NCBI GenBank assembly: GCA_013398955.1
Contig: VWPU01005279.1
Coordinates: 1-64,000 of the forward strand
Reading direction: 5' to 3'
DNA: 64,000 nucleotides
Source of the DNA: Callaeas wilsoni
Lineage: Eukaryota; Chordata; Aves; Passeriformes; Callaeidae
The notes beneath the pieces were generated by a model. The model made no database searches. It had not been told where the DNA came from and saw only the letters and a list, made by a program, of their open reading frames with translations. The number at the start of each line of letters is the position of its first letter. Position 1 is the first letter of the stretch. The position numbers and the translations under genes were made by a program. This document shows, in pieces, positions 12,401-27,400 of the stretch.

Positions 12401-15400
12401 GTTATTCCTCCCTCCCTTCATGCTCCAAGGGCAGGCATGGCAAAGTACAGAAGTGCCATCATGTGTGATTGTCCCGTGTAGAAGCAGCCTGAGAGGCTGC
12501 AGTTTGCAACTCCTTTTAGAGAAGCAGAATTCAGAAGAGATGTGGAGCCCCTTGAGGCTCCCAGGCACGGAGGGCAGTTACGGTACTTGGACTTGATGCC
12601 CTGATATTGATGAACAGCCACATGGAGCTTCCTCCCTTCTTAACCACCTTGCTGCACTGCTTGTCCTGGGTTGCCTGTCTGTAATTTCCTTACGTCCTTT
12701 TATGTTTGATTGAATCAGTTGAGGAGCTAAGCCACACCCCAGGCAGCACTGTGCCAGCCTGTCCCCTCGCTCACTGAAGGTTGGGTACAGCAGCTGGCTG
12801 TATCCGCTTCCCTGGGGCACCTGCAACGTGCAGAGAGCACACAAGGTGCTGTCTTTGGGCTGTGCTTGCTCTGGAAAGGGTCTTGTCCTGGCTGCTGGCA
12901 GGGTGAGTGTCCAGCCCCTGCAATACCAACTGCTGGCAGGTGCTGTGTGTCCATCCTCACTGGCTGGAGCTGGGACTGGGCACGGATGATGAGCAAAACG
13001 TCCTTTCCCTGAGTTACTGTCCCCACTACTGGAGCAATCCTCACAATGTGTAACTCTCATGCTCTGCTGCTTACATCTCCTTAGGCTACATATCTGCAGC
13101 AGCTCCCATTCCCCTCCCAGCCAGCAAACCTCTCTGTCAAAGAAATGAAAAAACCTTACTGAGTCAGAGAGAAGCAGTGCTCGGTTCTGGTGTCCGAGTT
13201 GAGGTTTCACGACTGAGCCAGCCCAGCAGCCTGCTCCCCAGAAAGCTTCCTTGCTTCCTTCCTTCCTCCTGTGCCTGATGCTGTTTAATGCTGGTCCAGA
13301 CGTTTGTGTACCCTTCAGTGAGTGGATCAAATCAATCAACTGGCAGTCTATTTGCAGCTTTTTATCCCCCAGAATAGCTTTTTGCCAGGTTGTCAGGATG
13401 AATCTGCTCACCATGCAGCAGGAGGTGGGTAGTGGAGGTGGGGAATAGCAGCAGGCTGAGATCTGTTTAGCTTTCTCATGGATCTCACCTTTCTGATAGC
13501 TCAAAAGATTTGAAAATACTGGCAGAATAAGGATGAACAGATGCATTATGCTTACAGTAGCTGAACAATCCACATTAACTGAAGCTGTGCTTTGTTTCTT
13601 ATTAGAAATAACCACTAATCATCTGACTTAACTGAGTCCCTCATGATATCACATATAAGTCATATCTGGACCATCATCCAGTTTCTTTACACTGTCATTG
13701 ATATCTTTGACTACTGTGGTGTATTTTGACAGATGGATCTTCTGGTCCATCCAGTGAGTCCCCCTCCAGCTGGCCACACCCAAGGTCACCTGCAGTGCAG
13801 CCTTCTCCTACACCTGTATTTTAATCATAGATCAATAGCACTAGTTGCCTATGTAGCAGCTGATAGTATGGCGGGTGGTGGGGAGACGAAGCAGGCCCTA
13901 AGAACCTGGAAGTAACTTGAATAAAAAGAGAGGAGATTTGGGAAGGAGGTGATGAACCTGCATTTCTGGTCTGGAGGAAGTTACTCCATCGGAGCTAATG
14001 GACATGAGTCTTTTAATCAGGTACAGCCCCTGGCCAGAAGATGTGTTAAAGGTCTCTAGGCATGCAACTGGAACACTTTGCTGTCTTTGAGGATACAAAT
14101 GATACACTGAGGAACCAGGAGTTAATAATTTTCATGCCATCCTTCATGCTGGCTTCTGGGATATCCTTCGTCTGAACTGCCTTTCCTGGGCTAAGAGCAG
14201 CTCTAGGCCCAGGCGATGAGACTACTGTGCTGTTTTCTCTTTAATTGCTTGCTTTGGCCTGCTCTGTTTCTGCTGCAGCTGGTGCTTCCCAGGTGAAATG
14301 GAACAAGAAAAATGCCAACTGTTTAGCAACAAGCCACGATGGAGATGTCCGAATATGGGACAAAAGGGTAAGCTGAGGGATTTTTGAGCAGTCTGTACAT
14401 ATTCCCACCTACCTAATACAGATATTCCTTTGGTGACAGATAAATACTGAGGAAATGTACTACTTTATCCCAGATCTCTCTTGTGGGTCAGTTTAAACTA
14501 GAGAGAATTGGGAGTCCCAGAGCCTAAAGTGAGTATGTAGGTAGCCTCCTTCCCCAGAGACTGTGCCCATTAACATTTTCGTTTTGATCTCGTAGTACTT
14601 AACTGTTTAACTGAGTATAAAGTATGGTTAGGGCTGCACTTGGTGATTGGAATTTGCCACACCTTCACAGGTTTTTTTTATTCAACTACTTCTGCTAAGC
14701 TATTTGCCGTTCCCCAGCAGGGGTGGTTGTTCCAACTGTCTTGCCCTGGTTAAAGTGTCTCTTTTTATGCAGAAGAACTAGACCGAATTTCAGGTGTCCT
14801 GTGCTGAGAAGGACAGTGTCTCTCCTTGCAGAAACCCAGCACTGCAGTGGAGTATTTGGCAGCTCATCTCTCCAAAATCCACGGTCTGGACTGGCATCCT
14901 GACAATGAGTATACACTGGCCACTTCCAGCCAGGACAACTCTGTCAGGGTAAGTGTTGTTTCTGCAATTCCTGCTAGGGAGATGGAAGGATGGTGGAGCA
15001 AATCCCCTGCTGCTCCTGAAGTTTTGGGGAGTGCTTTGCCATTGGCAAGATCTGGATCTTTATTATTTGGTGTCTGGCCACCTGGTGTGTTGAGCCAGGA
15101 TTCAGAACAGGCAGAGAGGTCACTGAAGAATGGGTGCACATATGTTTGCTACATATCTATGGTGATTAGGGCAGTATTGAAGCTGAAAACAACTGCCTCT
15201 GCCTGTTGCTTGCCAGAAAGGAACAGACCACACAGGCCAGAGGAGCCTTTTTCCCGAAATGTGTGTTGCCAGCCTTAAGCTGATTACAGCAACCTGAAGG
15301 GAGACATGCTTCAGCCCCTGGAGTTTCCAAACTCATGTTGAACAGGATTATCAATAAGAGACTGCCTGCAAGCACTGCTGTGCTGGGCCTCTTACTTGGG

Positions 15401-18400
15401 GGGAAATAGTGTGCTTTGTATGTCAGCCAAATGGAGTTCATTCACATTGAGCTAGGCTCTGAGGCAAATGCAATTGATGTGTGTTCTAGCAAAGCAAAAG
15501 GTTAGATTCTTCATTAGAAAATTAGCAGTAACAGCAGGGTGGGCCTGCCTCCAGCCTGGACTGGCACGTTGGCTGGCAGCCTGCAGGGTACCTTGTAGCT
15601 CTGAAAGCCCAAGCAGGCTGCCTGTCTCCCTGCTCTAATTACTCAAGCTATGATCACTGTGAATATGACCCCAAGTCACTCATTTTCTAAGGGATGCTGC
15701 CAGATGCTGATAGCTTGGCATTTGTCCTTTGGGGCCGTCTCTGCTGTTAATGAATGGGATTACTAATGATGCTGTGGGCACCCTGGCATGCTTTTTGGTC
15801 TGTTCTATCTGCAAGCCACATGGAAAACTACAGCCTGAAAGTATAGCCAGCTGACTCCTGCCTTTGCTTGCCTTTCTCCTGGGTTGTTTGTTTTTTGTTT
15901 TTTTTTAAGTTCTGGGATTACCGTCAGCCTCGGAAATACCTCAATATCCTTCCCTGCCAGGTTCCTGTCTGGAAGGCAAGATACACGGTGAGTGAGAAAC
16001 TCCCACCAGCTCTACTTGTGCTCTGAGAAGAATGCACAAAGAGACATTAAATAAAGAACTGCCAAAGGATTTCTCACCAATTCTACTTGTGGACATTATT
16101 AAGTTGATTTTAAAAATCCTTCTTGCTGCCTAAAAGGCGTAGAAAAGCAGCGTCCACAGTGGGGACATTCAGGAGAAGGAGTGAGCAAGCACCCACCCAT
16201 GTGAAGCTAAGGCTCTTAACATCAGTCATAACTGTTTTCTTCCTCAGACATGTGAATGTGGCCTGAAGCCGGTGCTGTACCTTCAATCTTTGATCCCCTT
16301 TCCCTGACCTGACAGTGAGGGGTGTAGGACTGGTTTCCATGTTCCTCTGACCATTGTGACCCTGAGGAGCTGTTGGGGCTCAGTCCCCAGGTAGCAGTTC
16401 TTGCAGCTCCAGGCAGATTTCAGTAAGGATCCCCAGTGAAAAATCAGTGGTGAAATCCCTCCAGCCTCACAGCTGAAAAGTGAGGCAGCATCAGAAAGAA
16501 GTTTTTCATCTTAAGCGATCTGCATTGAGTATCTCAGTGTACTACATCTTACCCCTTGAAACTCCGTGTTTTTGCACAGCAATTGCCTTGGACCTTCCCA
16601 GGTTTTGGCCTGGTTCTGTTTTGTGCTGAGCTTATTTAAAACCTTCACATTTGCGTTGGTGGGAAGAGGGAAAAATGAGAGTATGACAATAGCAGTGTGG
16701 GATCGTAACTCTCCCTAACTGGAAGGGTGTTTCTCTCTCAAGCCTTTCAGCAATGGACTGGTGACAGTGATGGTCCCCCAACTCCGTCGGGAAAACAGTC
16801 TCCTCCTCTGGAATGTCTTTGACCTGAACACGCCTGTCCACACTTTTGTGGGACATGATGATGTGGTGCTGGAGTTTCAGTGGAGGAAGCAGAAAGAAGG
16901 TGAGTTCAGGGCTGAATGTGCTCTCTTCCCTACACTGTGGCTGTCAGCTAACCAGGGGTGTGGAGGCCTGGCTCCTGGTTGCAATGCTGTTGCTGTGTGA
17001 CTCTTGCCTTTCCTTGAAATAGCTCCTGCCCACCTTCCTGCCCCCCACTGCCCCCCTCAAACTACAGCTGTTCTGTACTGGTTTTATAGCAGTGCCCACA
17101 GAAGCACTGCCTTGTTTCCATGCTAACAAAGCAAATCTACCAAATGCTGAGTGGGTCAGTGGTGACTCTCATTGCTTCCACTCTCCTGGGAGTCTCTTTT
17201 TTAAATGAATCTTTCAGAATAAATTGTGCAAATTATTAGATAGGGTGCCTGTATTCATGCATCTTTCTCTGCTCAGAGCTGCAGGCTAACCAGTTAACCC
17301 CTCATATCATGGCCTGGATCAGCAGCCTCCAGCATATCCCAGACCACAGACCCAGCAAGCCCACCTTATTTGTATGCTGGCAAGGCAAGGGAGGAATGAC
17401 GTGGGATAGAGAGTCTGCTGTTCGAGTTCAGTCCTGACTAAGTTTTCTAGTGTAAGCAGCTAAGAATAGGAGATTCCATACCAGAGGTTGCATAACCACA
17501 CAGAGCACAGCTTTGTTTCCAGCATCTCAGCTGCCACTGACAGAATGTGCGTGTCTGGCTTTGGTGTCACTTGTGCTACAGCTTTGCAGTGCTGTGTCAA
17601 AGTGCTGGTCCAGCCCTCTGCCACCAGCTGCTGGGGCCGTTCAGTTAAGGCACCTCCTTCTCCGTGCCTTGATTTTCCGCTTTCAAAAAGAGAAGAGCTG
17701 TGGAGAACTGTGCTGGGATTTGGAGGCACAGCCTAAGACACTTTGTGAATGAACATTAAAAGCAGGCTTGAGCTACAGTTGGTTGTCTTAGCTGAGTTAA
17801 TAGATATGTAGCCAGGGCTGGACATCTTGCTTGTCTCAAGCAACATAAATCAATCACACAAACATTCCATGTCTGCTTCAGAGTGGAGATGACCAAGATA
17901 GCACGAATTTCTTTCCACAGAATCTGTTGCGCTGTATTTAGACAGCCCCTGTGCCTCAGCAGAGGGGTGTAGGAAGCAGCTGTGCAACAGCAAATTCTTA
18001 AGCATAGCAGCTGTTTGACAAGGGAAACTTAAAACTGTATCACAAGACCTAAACATGGACATAAATAGGTCTGTGTACCTCTGCCTGTTGATAGATAGTA
18101 TCTGGTTAGATCTATTTCCTTACAACCTGAACTTGGCATCATCCAGCTCTTTCAGAAGCAAGAAGAGGAAGGGCAGAACCACCTTCTCCATTGCTTAGAA
18201 ATGTTTTAAAACATCTGCCTCTTGAAACAGATTTGATGGACTAAAAGATATTTTCACTTACAGTTGAGAAACATTTATTTTTAGCATACTATTTCTTCTA
18301 TTTAAATAGATATTGTTGTGCATCTTATTTATTCCTGGTTGTGTCACATTCATTATACTTTGTGCTTTTGGCTTGTAAATCAGAGCCTGTTTAGAGGTGT

Positions 18401-21400
18401 GGTAACTGTGGTGTGAGGAGGCCCAAAGGCTGACATACTTGGGTCAATTCGAAGCAGAAGACTTGCTCTGCCTTTAAGTTTAGTGCCTTTTTCATTGTAT
18501 ATGTGTGCTGGCTTGTTTGAATCTGTTTACACTAAACACAGGGCTGAGATACTCTGTTTTCCAGGGGAGTCTCTAATTGTTTCTGTCCTCTTTAGGCTCT
18601 AAAGATTACCAGCTGGTGACATGGTCCCGGGATCAGACCCTGCGGATGTGGCGGATTGACTCTCAGTTGCAGAGGGTACGTGAACACTCAGGCTCTTGAA
18701 CAGTAGACAGTTTTCTTACAGGCTGGATTCACCTCCCCTTCCTTGCACTCCCAGTCACTCCTCTGATATCCTAGAGCTGCAGACACAGCAGCCAGCTGCT
18801 GCCTCACTTTCCTCTTCAGCTCCAGCCCAAAAACATCCCCAAGGAGACCTGTGATAGGGCTTCTCTTTTGAGCCTGTGTCTCAAAACTTTCTGTGGCTGT
18901 GCAAGGCTGCTTTGTTGTCTGACATTAAGTGCAGAAGTTCGTTTGGAGAAGGTAGAGGGCAGTTACTGCCTGCATTGCCTCTAAAATGCCACCTCTGTGG
19001 CTGCAAGACTGTGTTTCTTGGTGGTTTAGGTGCCAGGTAAATATAAAGATTGTGCCCTCCTCTATCTCTCCTTATGTCCATTGCCTCTAAGCCTGGGGTG
19101 GATGGTGTGAGTGTGTGGATCTGCAGCAGTTACAGATTCTGATGCAATTACTAAAACAGCTGTGCTGGCTCATACCAGAGGTTCATATAGCCACAGTGGG
19201 CCACAGGGCCCTGTCACATCTTCAGCTGATGTCTTGGGAGGGGATAAGAACGAGGCAGGCATGGAGCAATGTTTCTCTCAAATGCCTTGTCAGCCTCTTT
19301 CTATTTGCAACTTAGAGGCTCATTGAGTTTGGCATCTTTGCATTTGATAGAGCTTGATGAGTTTCACTTCCATAGACGTGTTCTGTTTTTTCTTGGACCT
19401 GTGTAAATTTTTGTCACCTTAAACATCGTAACAACAAGGAGTTTTGTTTATTTTGCCACCTAATTTCATTCCATTGAAGATGAAATGATCCATATTCTCT
19501 GTGGTACTGATGATTCTGTAGGCCTCCATCATATCCTTCTCAGCTGCTGCCTCTTTCAAGTCAAAAGGTCTTGATTTAATTCATCCTTTGTACTAGAACT
19601 TTGATTGTCTTTTTGCCTTTCACGACCCTTTTTCAGTTCTACTATATACCTTTGGGGCTGGGGATCTGAGCTTTGTTCTTTCCAAAGAATTCTCAGTACC
19701 CAGTGTAGTTTTTAAATTGTTTGGCATAATTCCCTTAAATCATCAGCTTAATCTGGCTTCTACATCTTGTTCCCTCAGCTTGAACTTGCCATTTTTTCCC
19801 AATGTGTGTTGCTTTATATTTATCTGAGCCGAAGTTCGTCTTTCATTTTAATACAGTTACTCTTGTAAGGTCCTTCTGTGAGTGTTTGCCGTCAGCCACA
19901 CTTGTTATTGCCCTGAAAAACTTGGTGGCATCAGCAGACCTGGTCATGTCGCTATTCACCTCCTATTCCAGGTTTTTAATGAATATGTTGAGAAGCATGT
20001 GTCCCAGCACAGATCCTGCAGGAGTCCTGCAGGTCTGTAACAAACTTTCTCTGTGAAAAATGACCCTTTTCTGCTACCTGATATATTTGTGAACATTTGA
20101 TTTCTTTCCTGTCTTTAAATCAATTGTTCATTCATGTCAGAGCCTTTAATTTTCCTCTACTGGTTCCCACTCTTTTGTCCTTGTCTTTGTCTGGATCAAA
20201 CTACACACATGATGGCATGTTGCTGGTGACCAATGCTGTAATTTGCTACATCACACCCTAATCCTTTCTCTTCCCTTCATCTTCCCAGTTTTCCTGTGCT
20301 GAACTTAAAATCCATGGTTTTATAGTATCATTTTGATACAGGACCTAGAACAATAGGGTGCCAAGTATGTACCTGGGTCTCTAGATCCTACTGGAGTGTA
20401 AATACCAAATGCAGAAAGTGTGCTAGTGTTAAATTTGATCTAAAAAATTAAACTAGTTTTAACAAATTAATTCAAGGAATTAAAGTAATATCACTCTTAG
20501 TTTTGACTAAAGGTAAACCTGTGTTACTTAGACTGGCCCTGACAATTAAGTGGCTTTTTAAGTGAACAGGAGATTTGGCCAGGCTGAGGTGACCGAGTTG
20601 AGGGTGCTGGAAAGTGGAAGATCACCTGTCTTTGTCACAGGAACAATGCAGTCTTAGTCATGATTGTTGCGTGGATAGACCTACCTTGCAAATCCATCTG
20701 TCTGGAAAAGTGAGTTGTTTAGTGGTGGCTCTTCCCACAACTTGGATTCTGTTGTGCAGCATGTGGGTGTGTTTGTTCTTTTCAGCTCTGTGCTAATGAT
20801 ATCCTGGATGGAGTCGAGGACCTCATTGATGGGATTTCTCATCTGCCAGAGCCAGACAAGACCCTTCACCCCCAGGACACGGAGCCCCAGCATAACTCTG
20901 GACATGGGGATGAGGAAGGTGAGAGAAGTGATGGCTTGTGGAACCTCAAACACCAGCATCTTTCTGTTGGGAAGAAGATACATCGTGTCATAAGAAAACA
21001 TCATAGGCAAAGCACAACTTGCTGCTGTTTCAAAGGTTAATGGATTCCTTATCAGGGAGGAGGAAAAACACTAGGGGTTCCTTAGGATGGTCCTCCCAAG
21101 TTTTTTCTCTTCTAACACAATGATTCTGGCTGTAAGATGAAGCTCTTCCTTGCCATGTTTTTCATTTAATTGTGTTCTCTTTAGGTTGTAGTTGTGGCTT
21201 GTTGCCAAAAGTAAGGCAAAAAGAGAAAAAAGATATTTCTACAGCTACACTGAGGAAGAAGAATTGGGTGCACCAATGCCTTTGCCAGTTTGGGTTTAAA
21301 TTCACAGCTCCTTTTTATATTGTAGCCATGCCACAGTGGATCCCCGTGTGATGGGTTTATGGGGAAGCAATTTGATTCTCCCTTTGGCTTGCCAGTAAAC

Positions 21401-24400
21401 TGCAGAGAAGGGGAGAAAGTGGTCTAATGTCTGTCCTTTGAATAAAGAAACAGTTGTGAGGACCCTTACTGAAAGCATCTCTTTCTAATTGGAAGTTTCT
21501 TGCTCAGCAATTGCCAGTGAAGCTCCTCTCTGCCTCCTGTCCTGTGTGGCAACAGAACAAGTTTCTGAAAGACATCAGAACTTCTGTCTATGTCAGGGTT
21601 TTATAGGATGATAGAAAAAGCCCCGGCTACCTGTGCTCCCCATGAGCAGTACTTCTGGAGCAGCACAACCTCTCTTGCTGTAACTGGGAGCATTCTCATT
21701 CTGGCTGACTGACCTCTCTTTTTCCACAGGAGAGAGTTAACTCTTTCACTGTCCTGATGAAGCACATCCAAACATCCCATGTGGTTTCTGTGTGGTTTCT
21801 TCTTTGGTTCAGACTGGTGTGGTTTTCCTTGTGGCCAAAGGGAATGAATATGGCTTTTCTGTAGCAGGGTAGATTTTACTGCAAATAACATGACTGCAGA
21901 ATTAATGCACAAGCAAATCCCTAGGTAGGAATTTCAGTTCTTTCTAGCCAAAAAGCTGTTGTGGACTGTTGATGTTTCCCCCTGGGGGTGGCTGCATTTC
22001 AGCTGCAGACAAAGCCTCCATGTTATATTAGTAAAGCACTTTGGGGGATCTTTTGAAGAAATCAGCACTCTGCAGGTGAATGAGAGAGTCCCCAGCTGTG
22101 CCTTCGCTGCGCAGCTCTTGCCGCTGCTTATAGAGGAGCTTTAGGAATCTGTACAAATGCGTGGCTTTGGAGGATTAAAAACCAATTGGAAGGGAGTGGG
22201 AGGAGAAGACAAAGGGAGGGTACTGCCCATACTGGGAACTTCAGACATGGCTTTGCAGTAAGCTATGTGGTGTCTTGAGCTAGAAATAATTATCTTCCCT
22301 GAGAGCCACTGATCTTCCTTTAATCTCCTTTTCAGCTCCCTTTTCTGGAATATATCTAAGCGCTGTAATAGAATTGCAAACAAAAATAATTGGCTAAGCA
22401 TCCTACCTACCCAAATCCAGCAGCCCACTGGGTAGTGGTAGTACCAGATATTTGTCCCTGTATCAAAGTCAGTAACTTCTAGGCCAATGCCTGTAAAAGG
22501 TCAACTTCTTGCATTTCTTTTCATTTGTTTGTTTTTGTTGGGAATAGTCTGTGCAATGTGACAGTGCAAGTGTGAGAATGACAGCTGAAAAACCAGGACT
22601 TCCCTTCTGTCCTTGGAACCATCATCAGAAAGTATATTTGGCCTTCTTAAGAAGTGGTGCCACAGCAAAACGCCCTTATGGAGGTACATAGCAAGAAACG
22701 AGGCAAAAGCCAGGCACAGCCACAGGCAGAGACCAATTCTTCTGAGACTCAGTGAGGTTTGTTATCTTAACTGTAATTCTTTGTGTCCTGCAGTGCTTGC
22801 CTGGCAGTTTAAATGTGTTCTGGCCTTCAGGGGTTATTGTCCTCCTGAAAACTGTTGGAACTGAAGAGTTAGGCTCAGTATTCTGATGAGTCTTTAAAGG
22901 CTGTTAAAGCACTAGAGTGCTTTGCAACATTAAATGTAAACGGCTGCTGCAAATTAATTGAGCTTCTATTAGGACCAGAAATACTCCCTGCTCTCTCCCA
23001 AAGCATTATTATGCTTTGGAAGCTTTCCGTGAAAGTCAGGAGTGGTTGGGTGTTAGTCCCAAAGACCAGAGCTCCTCCTGGAGACTGCTAGGGCTGCAGT
23101 TCTTTCCTGCTGAACTGAGATGCTCCATTTCAGCCGATCGTGACTCTGGCAGTGCTGCGTAGGGAGGAAAAAGGGTCTCACATGCGAAAAGAAGGACCAT
23201 CTAGGACTGTACAGAGTACAGGCAGGTCCTGTAACCTTCCTGGGAATCCTCTGTGCAGACAGGTTTGGTTTTTTTAAGAGAAGGGTCAGAAATTTGTCTC
23301 TAAACAACAGCTGAGACCCTCCAGCTTACAGGTCTTTGCCAGGTAAAACTCATACCTCCATGTGTCGGAAGAGCAGAGGAAAACCTGCTGTCTTGGCTGC
23401 CTCCTGACATCATGTGAAAAACTCTGCCTATTGTAGCTTGTCTCAACTTGTTTTCCATCCTTCCTGTCAGCCTTAAAAGAAGATTTCCTGAATGACCCCC
23501 TGGTGGGAAAGAAAACGGACCAGCTGGGGCTGCCTCAAACACTGCAGCAGGAGTTTTCACTGATCAATGTGCAGATCCGAAATGTCAATGTGGAGGTACA
23601 GAGTTTCCTTTTGCTGGCATGTTAGGAGGGGATGTGGGCAGGCTGGCTTATTGGAGCCTTTAGAGAGGAACCTTCTTTCCTGCAGTGACTGCTGTCTGTA
23701 AAGAAGTTTTATTTTGAGCTGTAGAGATCCTCTTGGCCAGGGGTAGTAAGAAAGAGGATAATCCCAAACACTGGTGTGAGAGAAATGTTTCAGCACAGTA
23801 AGTACACTGGCTGATCTTGAGAAGGCTGGATGGTGTTTTCCTCTCTGCCTAGATTGCAGAGTGGAAGGTGACTTGTTCCATGCAGTTGATCTCATTTCAA
23901 CTGATTCTGAATCCCATCTGCTGAGCCCTCCCTATCCTGAACTCTGTCCCTCAGTTTTGGCCTCTCCCTTGTACCCCAAACTCTCTTCTGTGTGTGGAAG
24001 CTGGCTGGAGGCACAGCACTGACCTGGGCTGGGAGGCTTGAGGCAGCTGCCTCTCTCCTTTCCCCACCCCTGTGGTCTCGCAGCATGGCATGATCCTGAT
24101 GTAGTTTTCTGAGACAGTTGGTGCAGGATCTTAGAAGGTGCCTGTTACTGCTGCACTGGGCCTGGAGCTCTCCATGGCCAAGTGAAGTGGGCTGGGTTGC
24201 AGTGGCTGTTGGGAGCAGAGCCCCTTTCTTGGTGGTACCTGGGCTGGCCACAGTCTCCAGATGCTGGGATGCTGCAATGTCAGTCTGGGGGTGTGAGCTG
24301 AGTCTGTACCCATCTGCCTGGGGCTTTTTGCTGTCACTGTGTTCCCTGCCCTTGAGAACAGCATGACTTCGTCTTATGTGCAGAGGAATCAGTCCCTCAG

Positions 24401-27400
24401 CATGAATTTAAGCCACTGTAAGTGTAAGAGTCCTGGGAGATCTAACTAGAGAGCAATTGCTTTTCCTCACAGATGGATGCGGTGAGTCGCAGCTGTACGG
24501 TGTCGGTGCACTGCGGCAACCACAGAGTCAGGATGCTGGTGATGTTCCCTGTCCAGTATCCCAATAATGCTGCACCGTCCTTCCAGTTCATCAACCCAAC
24601 CTCCATCACAGCTTCCATGAAGGCAAAGCTGCTGAAGGTGTGTGAGGAGTATAGAGTGTCTTTATAAATGTACAAATGATGGATACTTGATGTCTGGGTT
24701 TTCAAGATGTAACCAAACATCAGACCTTGCTGAAGACGTACCACAGGTCATGCTGAACTGATGAATTGTGAAGCCCATACAATGAGGTTTTTGTTGATGC
24801 TGCAGCCCAGTATTTGCCTTTTTCCACTGCTTCTTCGTTGCTGCTGTGTTCCAGTGTGATGTGTATTGCCTGAGGATCCCTAACATCCTTCTCATGCAGT
24901 TGCCCTCAAACCAATAATAGACAAAATGACCAGCTAAGCATCCAGCTGCAGAATGATACTATTTTTGAGCCGGGATGTTGCTTCCTGCTCTACTACACAA
25001 GCTGCTTTAAAAATGAGGGGACTTTTTTTACACAGGCCCTGCTAATTCAGACCAGGTGTTTGATCATCTGGTGTAGCAAATCCTATTGCTAATGAAATCC
25101 TTCTCCCAGCAGCACACTGATGGATCAGTTTGGGTTTCTTCCTGAAAAAAACCTGATCCAGTTTGCCACAAACTGGTATGAAACATATGGACTGCAGTAA
25201 TATTGAAGCCTAAACCCTGGCTCAGTGTGGTGCTAGGTGAACCTCAGTGCTCTGATCAAAGCACACAGCCATTCCTCAGAGCAGACAGCACACCAGTGGC
25301 TCCGGTGGACGTTAGGGGATGTCTGTGATCTGTTCAAGTCCCGACATCTAAGCTGCTCTGTAGACAAAAAGGATGTGGGCAAAGTGTGGAGGTAACCATG
25401 ATTCAAGTTGCATCTTGTATTCCAGATACTGAAAGACACTTCCCTGCAGAAAGTGAAGCGGAACCAGAGCTGCCTGGAGCCTTGCCTGCGTCAGCTGGTC
25501 TCGTGGCTGGAGTCTGTTGTGGTATGGAGAACTGTGTGGGCTCTCTGCCCTAGTTTGTTGTCTTTTCCCATGTCCCACACTTCTGACTCTGCAGTGAGAG
25601 TCTGGCCTCGTTAGATGTGTAAATAGACCCCTGTGACTGGCCATTACATTTGTGTGAGCACTTTTGGTTAATGTTGAAGAGAGCTGGGTGAATGATGAGA
25701 TGTGTTTTGTTTTCCACAAATGAGGCCCTGAAGGTTTGCTGCTTTGGGGAACTCTGATATCTAGGTTACAAGGAGTGACTGGAGATTGGAGCATCTTAGT
25801 GTTGCATGGTAGCTTCCCAGCTCAGAATATATTTCACTGACTGCCAGGGCATGGTTATCATCTGTGAGAGAAGATAAGAGGCCTCAGGTTGTTGATGGAT
25901 TCATTCTTGTCTGAAAGGCAGTGGCAGATGTCTTTACCTCCTTAGTTTTAGTCAAAGATCCTGCTAATCCTATTCTAGGGTTTTTGTTTTCCTCCCTAAA
26001 AAAAACCCAAACTGTGAAAATCTGGGTTTTTTTCTGCAGCCTTGTGCTGAGGTTTTGTAGGGATGATACTGCAGATAAATCCAAGTCACACTCTGCTCTT
26101 AGCTGAGAGATCTGTGATACCTACTCAGCATCACAGTGTCAGGTATTAGGTCTCTGTGTGGGTGAAGTGTACTGGAGTGGGTGTTTTTAGCATTCAGGAA
26201 AAGATTGGAGGGTCTCCTCAGGTTTCTTTTCTGAGAAGTTTTGTTTATTCATCACAAATAAAGGGCTGGGGTTTTTTTCACATGTAAAGGCTTAATTCTG
26301 CTTGGTTTCAGCAGTAATATTGTAAGAGTGGGAACTTTCTCTGCTGTATGGAAATCTGATGACTCGAGGCACCACTGCTTTCAAAGAGTTCCTTTAGACC
26401 GAAGTTGTAGTATTCTTTATCCAAATAAATGCAAATTTCTGCCAAAACTCCTATGGATAGGCCTGAGGTCCCCCAGTAATTCACACCACCTGCCTTCCTC
26501 ACTTGAAGACTCTCAACCTGCATTTGACACCGCACAGTTGTGTGGTATTCCCATTCAATGAGATTTTGTGCATCAAGGTATCATGTTCAGCTCAGCTTGC
26601 TGTCTAGAGAGTCAGATCCAGAGCATGAAGGTCAGACTTTCTGTTAGTTTCCTCCTGTTCCTCCCCAAGTTAAGCTCTGCATTTCAGCATGATTATGGTG
26701 GGAGAGGAATCTCTGGACAAGCAGCCAGAGAAGCTTTTTCCTCAAAAGCAAACGTGTCTGCAGGTGCCTTTGCACTTGAAGCAGTAACTGTGCTCTGAGC
26801 TTGGTCTGCTCTGGCTCAAAGGATGAGCACCTCCTGTGAGGCTGCTTGGCACTGCCGTGTCCGGTGCTCCAGCTGGATTTCTCTCCTGTGGCAGCAGGAG
26901 TGTGACCTTGGGTAACTTCTGTTTCAGAACCAAGAGGACAGCACGTCCAGCAATCCCTACGCTTTGTCCAACTCCGTAACACCCCCCTTGCCCACGTTCG
27001 CCCGGGTCTCCAATGCCTATGGCTCCTACCAGGACTCTAACATCCCATTTCCACGGACCTCTGGAGCCAGGTTCTGTGGTGCAGGTCAGCCCTGTCACTG
27101 ATACTGATACATTAAAACAGCAACCCGGGGAATGGTCCTTTTAAATGTTTTGGGGAACACTTGCCTCTGAACAAGATGAGGCTTTGGTCGCTGCCATGCA
27201 AGGAGTAAGGAATGGTGTTAAAGTACTGATATTGTGATAAATTCAAAGATGAGACTAGTTAGCAACTGTTTGCAGTTGGGGTTGCATGCGGGGCTCTAGG
27301 ATTTGGAAATGCAGGGCTAGCTAAAGAGATACCCTTTGGCTTGTGACATGCCAGAGGCATTGACAGATCTGTTTCCATAGAACACTGGGAAAAGCTGTTT

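Noticed and set aside
19802..20056. 84-codon frame in intron 11
   Set aside because: Falls inside the ancient repeat remnant and matches its non-coding text.
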